DNA of 64,000 nt, from positions 1 through 64,000 of the forward strand of contig CANGTL010000010.1 in NCBI GenBank assembly GCA_947456815.1, in the 5' to 3' direction. A model generated the notes under the pieces. The model was given only the letters and a program-made list of their open reading frames with translations. It made no database searches and had not been told where the DNA came from. Within the stretch, counting starts at the first letter, position 1, and each line of letters starts with the position of its first letter. Both the position numbers and the translations under genes were made by a program. Positions 63,984 through 64,000 of the stretch are shown piece after piece. Source of the stretch: Flavobacteriaceae bacterium (GTDB lineage Bacteria > Bacteroidota > Bacteroidia > Flavobacteriales > Flavobacteriaceae).

Positions 63984-64000
63984 TTTTTAAACCAAGACCT

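Overview
The window reads as a chromosomal segment of a low-GC member of the Bacteroidota, most likely Flavobacterium or a close relative in the Flavobacteriaceae. The evidence is type IX secretion (T9SS) sorting tails, a SprE/PorW-type lipoprotein beside the ATP synthase operon, several lineage-restricted conserved families (DUF4254, DUF4175, and the DUF6xxx families named below with less certainty), and promoters of the TTTG-N18/19-TAnnTTTG type. No phage, insertion sequence, plasmid gene or CRISPR array was seen.

Layout. Positions 1-4.0 kb hold the head of the atp operon (atpB, partial) preceded by a membrane protein, an AtpZ-like protein, a bactofilin and sprE. 4.2-13.7 kb is mostly housekeeping: a ferredoxin-type reductase, a secreted arginine-deiminase-like enzyme, a GT9 glycosyltransferase, DUF4254, upp, two lineage-restricted membrane proteins, purD and a PaaK/CapK-like ligase. 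13.7-23.6 kb is a surface-polysaccharide locus with a phosphoglycosyltransferase, UDP-glucuronate decarboxylase-like enzyme, glycosyltransferases, two Wzy/WaaL-like membrane proteins and a Wzx flippase. 24.0-35.1 kb holds two giant secreted CotH-type proteins, the second with 16 tandem 88-residue domains. 35.1-40.1 kb is a five-gene operon (DUF6909-like, Wzz-like, rfbA, rfbC, rfbD) that continues the polysaccharide theme; rfbB is absent from the window.

40.2-46.8 kb carries a carboxypeptidase-regulatory-domain protein, a GH3-like adenylating enzyme, an M23 peptidase, tatA (57 codons), tex and rpiB. A roughly 0.6 kb AT-rich gene-free stretch follows at 46.8-47.4 kb. Left of it 28 of 37 genes run leftward; right of it most run rightward. 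With an exact parS-type 16-mer at 63,955-63,970, this makes the stretch a candidate replication origin. 47.4-64 kb holds rnr, an adhesin-head-like protein, a LysE exporter, tRNA-Cys with fossil copies of its 3' end, folB, glnS, a three-gene membrane-stress cluster, a band-7 protein, an outer-membrane barrel, gltX, alkB-like, a DUF4175 protein and ybeY.

How it fits together: the two rfb/wz blocks should make and export a surface polysaccharide containing a dTDP-deoxysugar. SprE belongs to the T9SS, which would export the arginine-deiminase-like protein and both CotH proteins, all with C-terminal sorting tails. The points most worth follow-up are the tRNA-Cys fossil array, the origin/parS pair, the structured intergenic element at 8.2 kb, the nucleoside-phosphorylase-like signature in the 563-residue protein, and the rapidly evolving domain array in the 2505-residue CotH protein.
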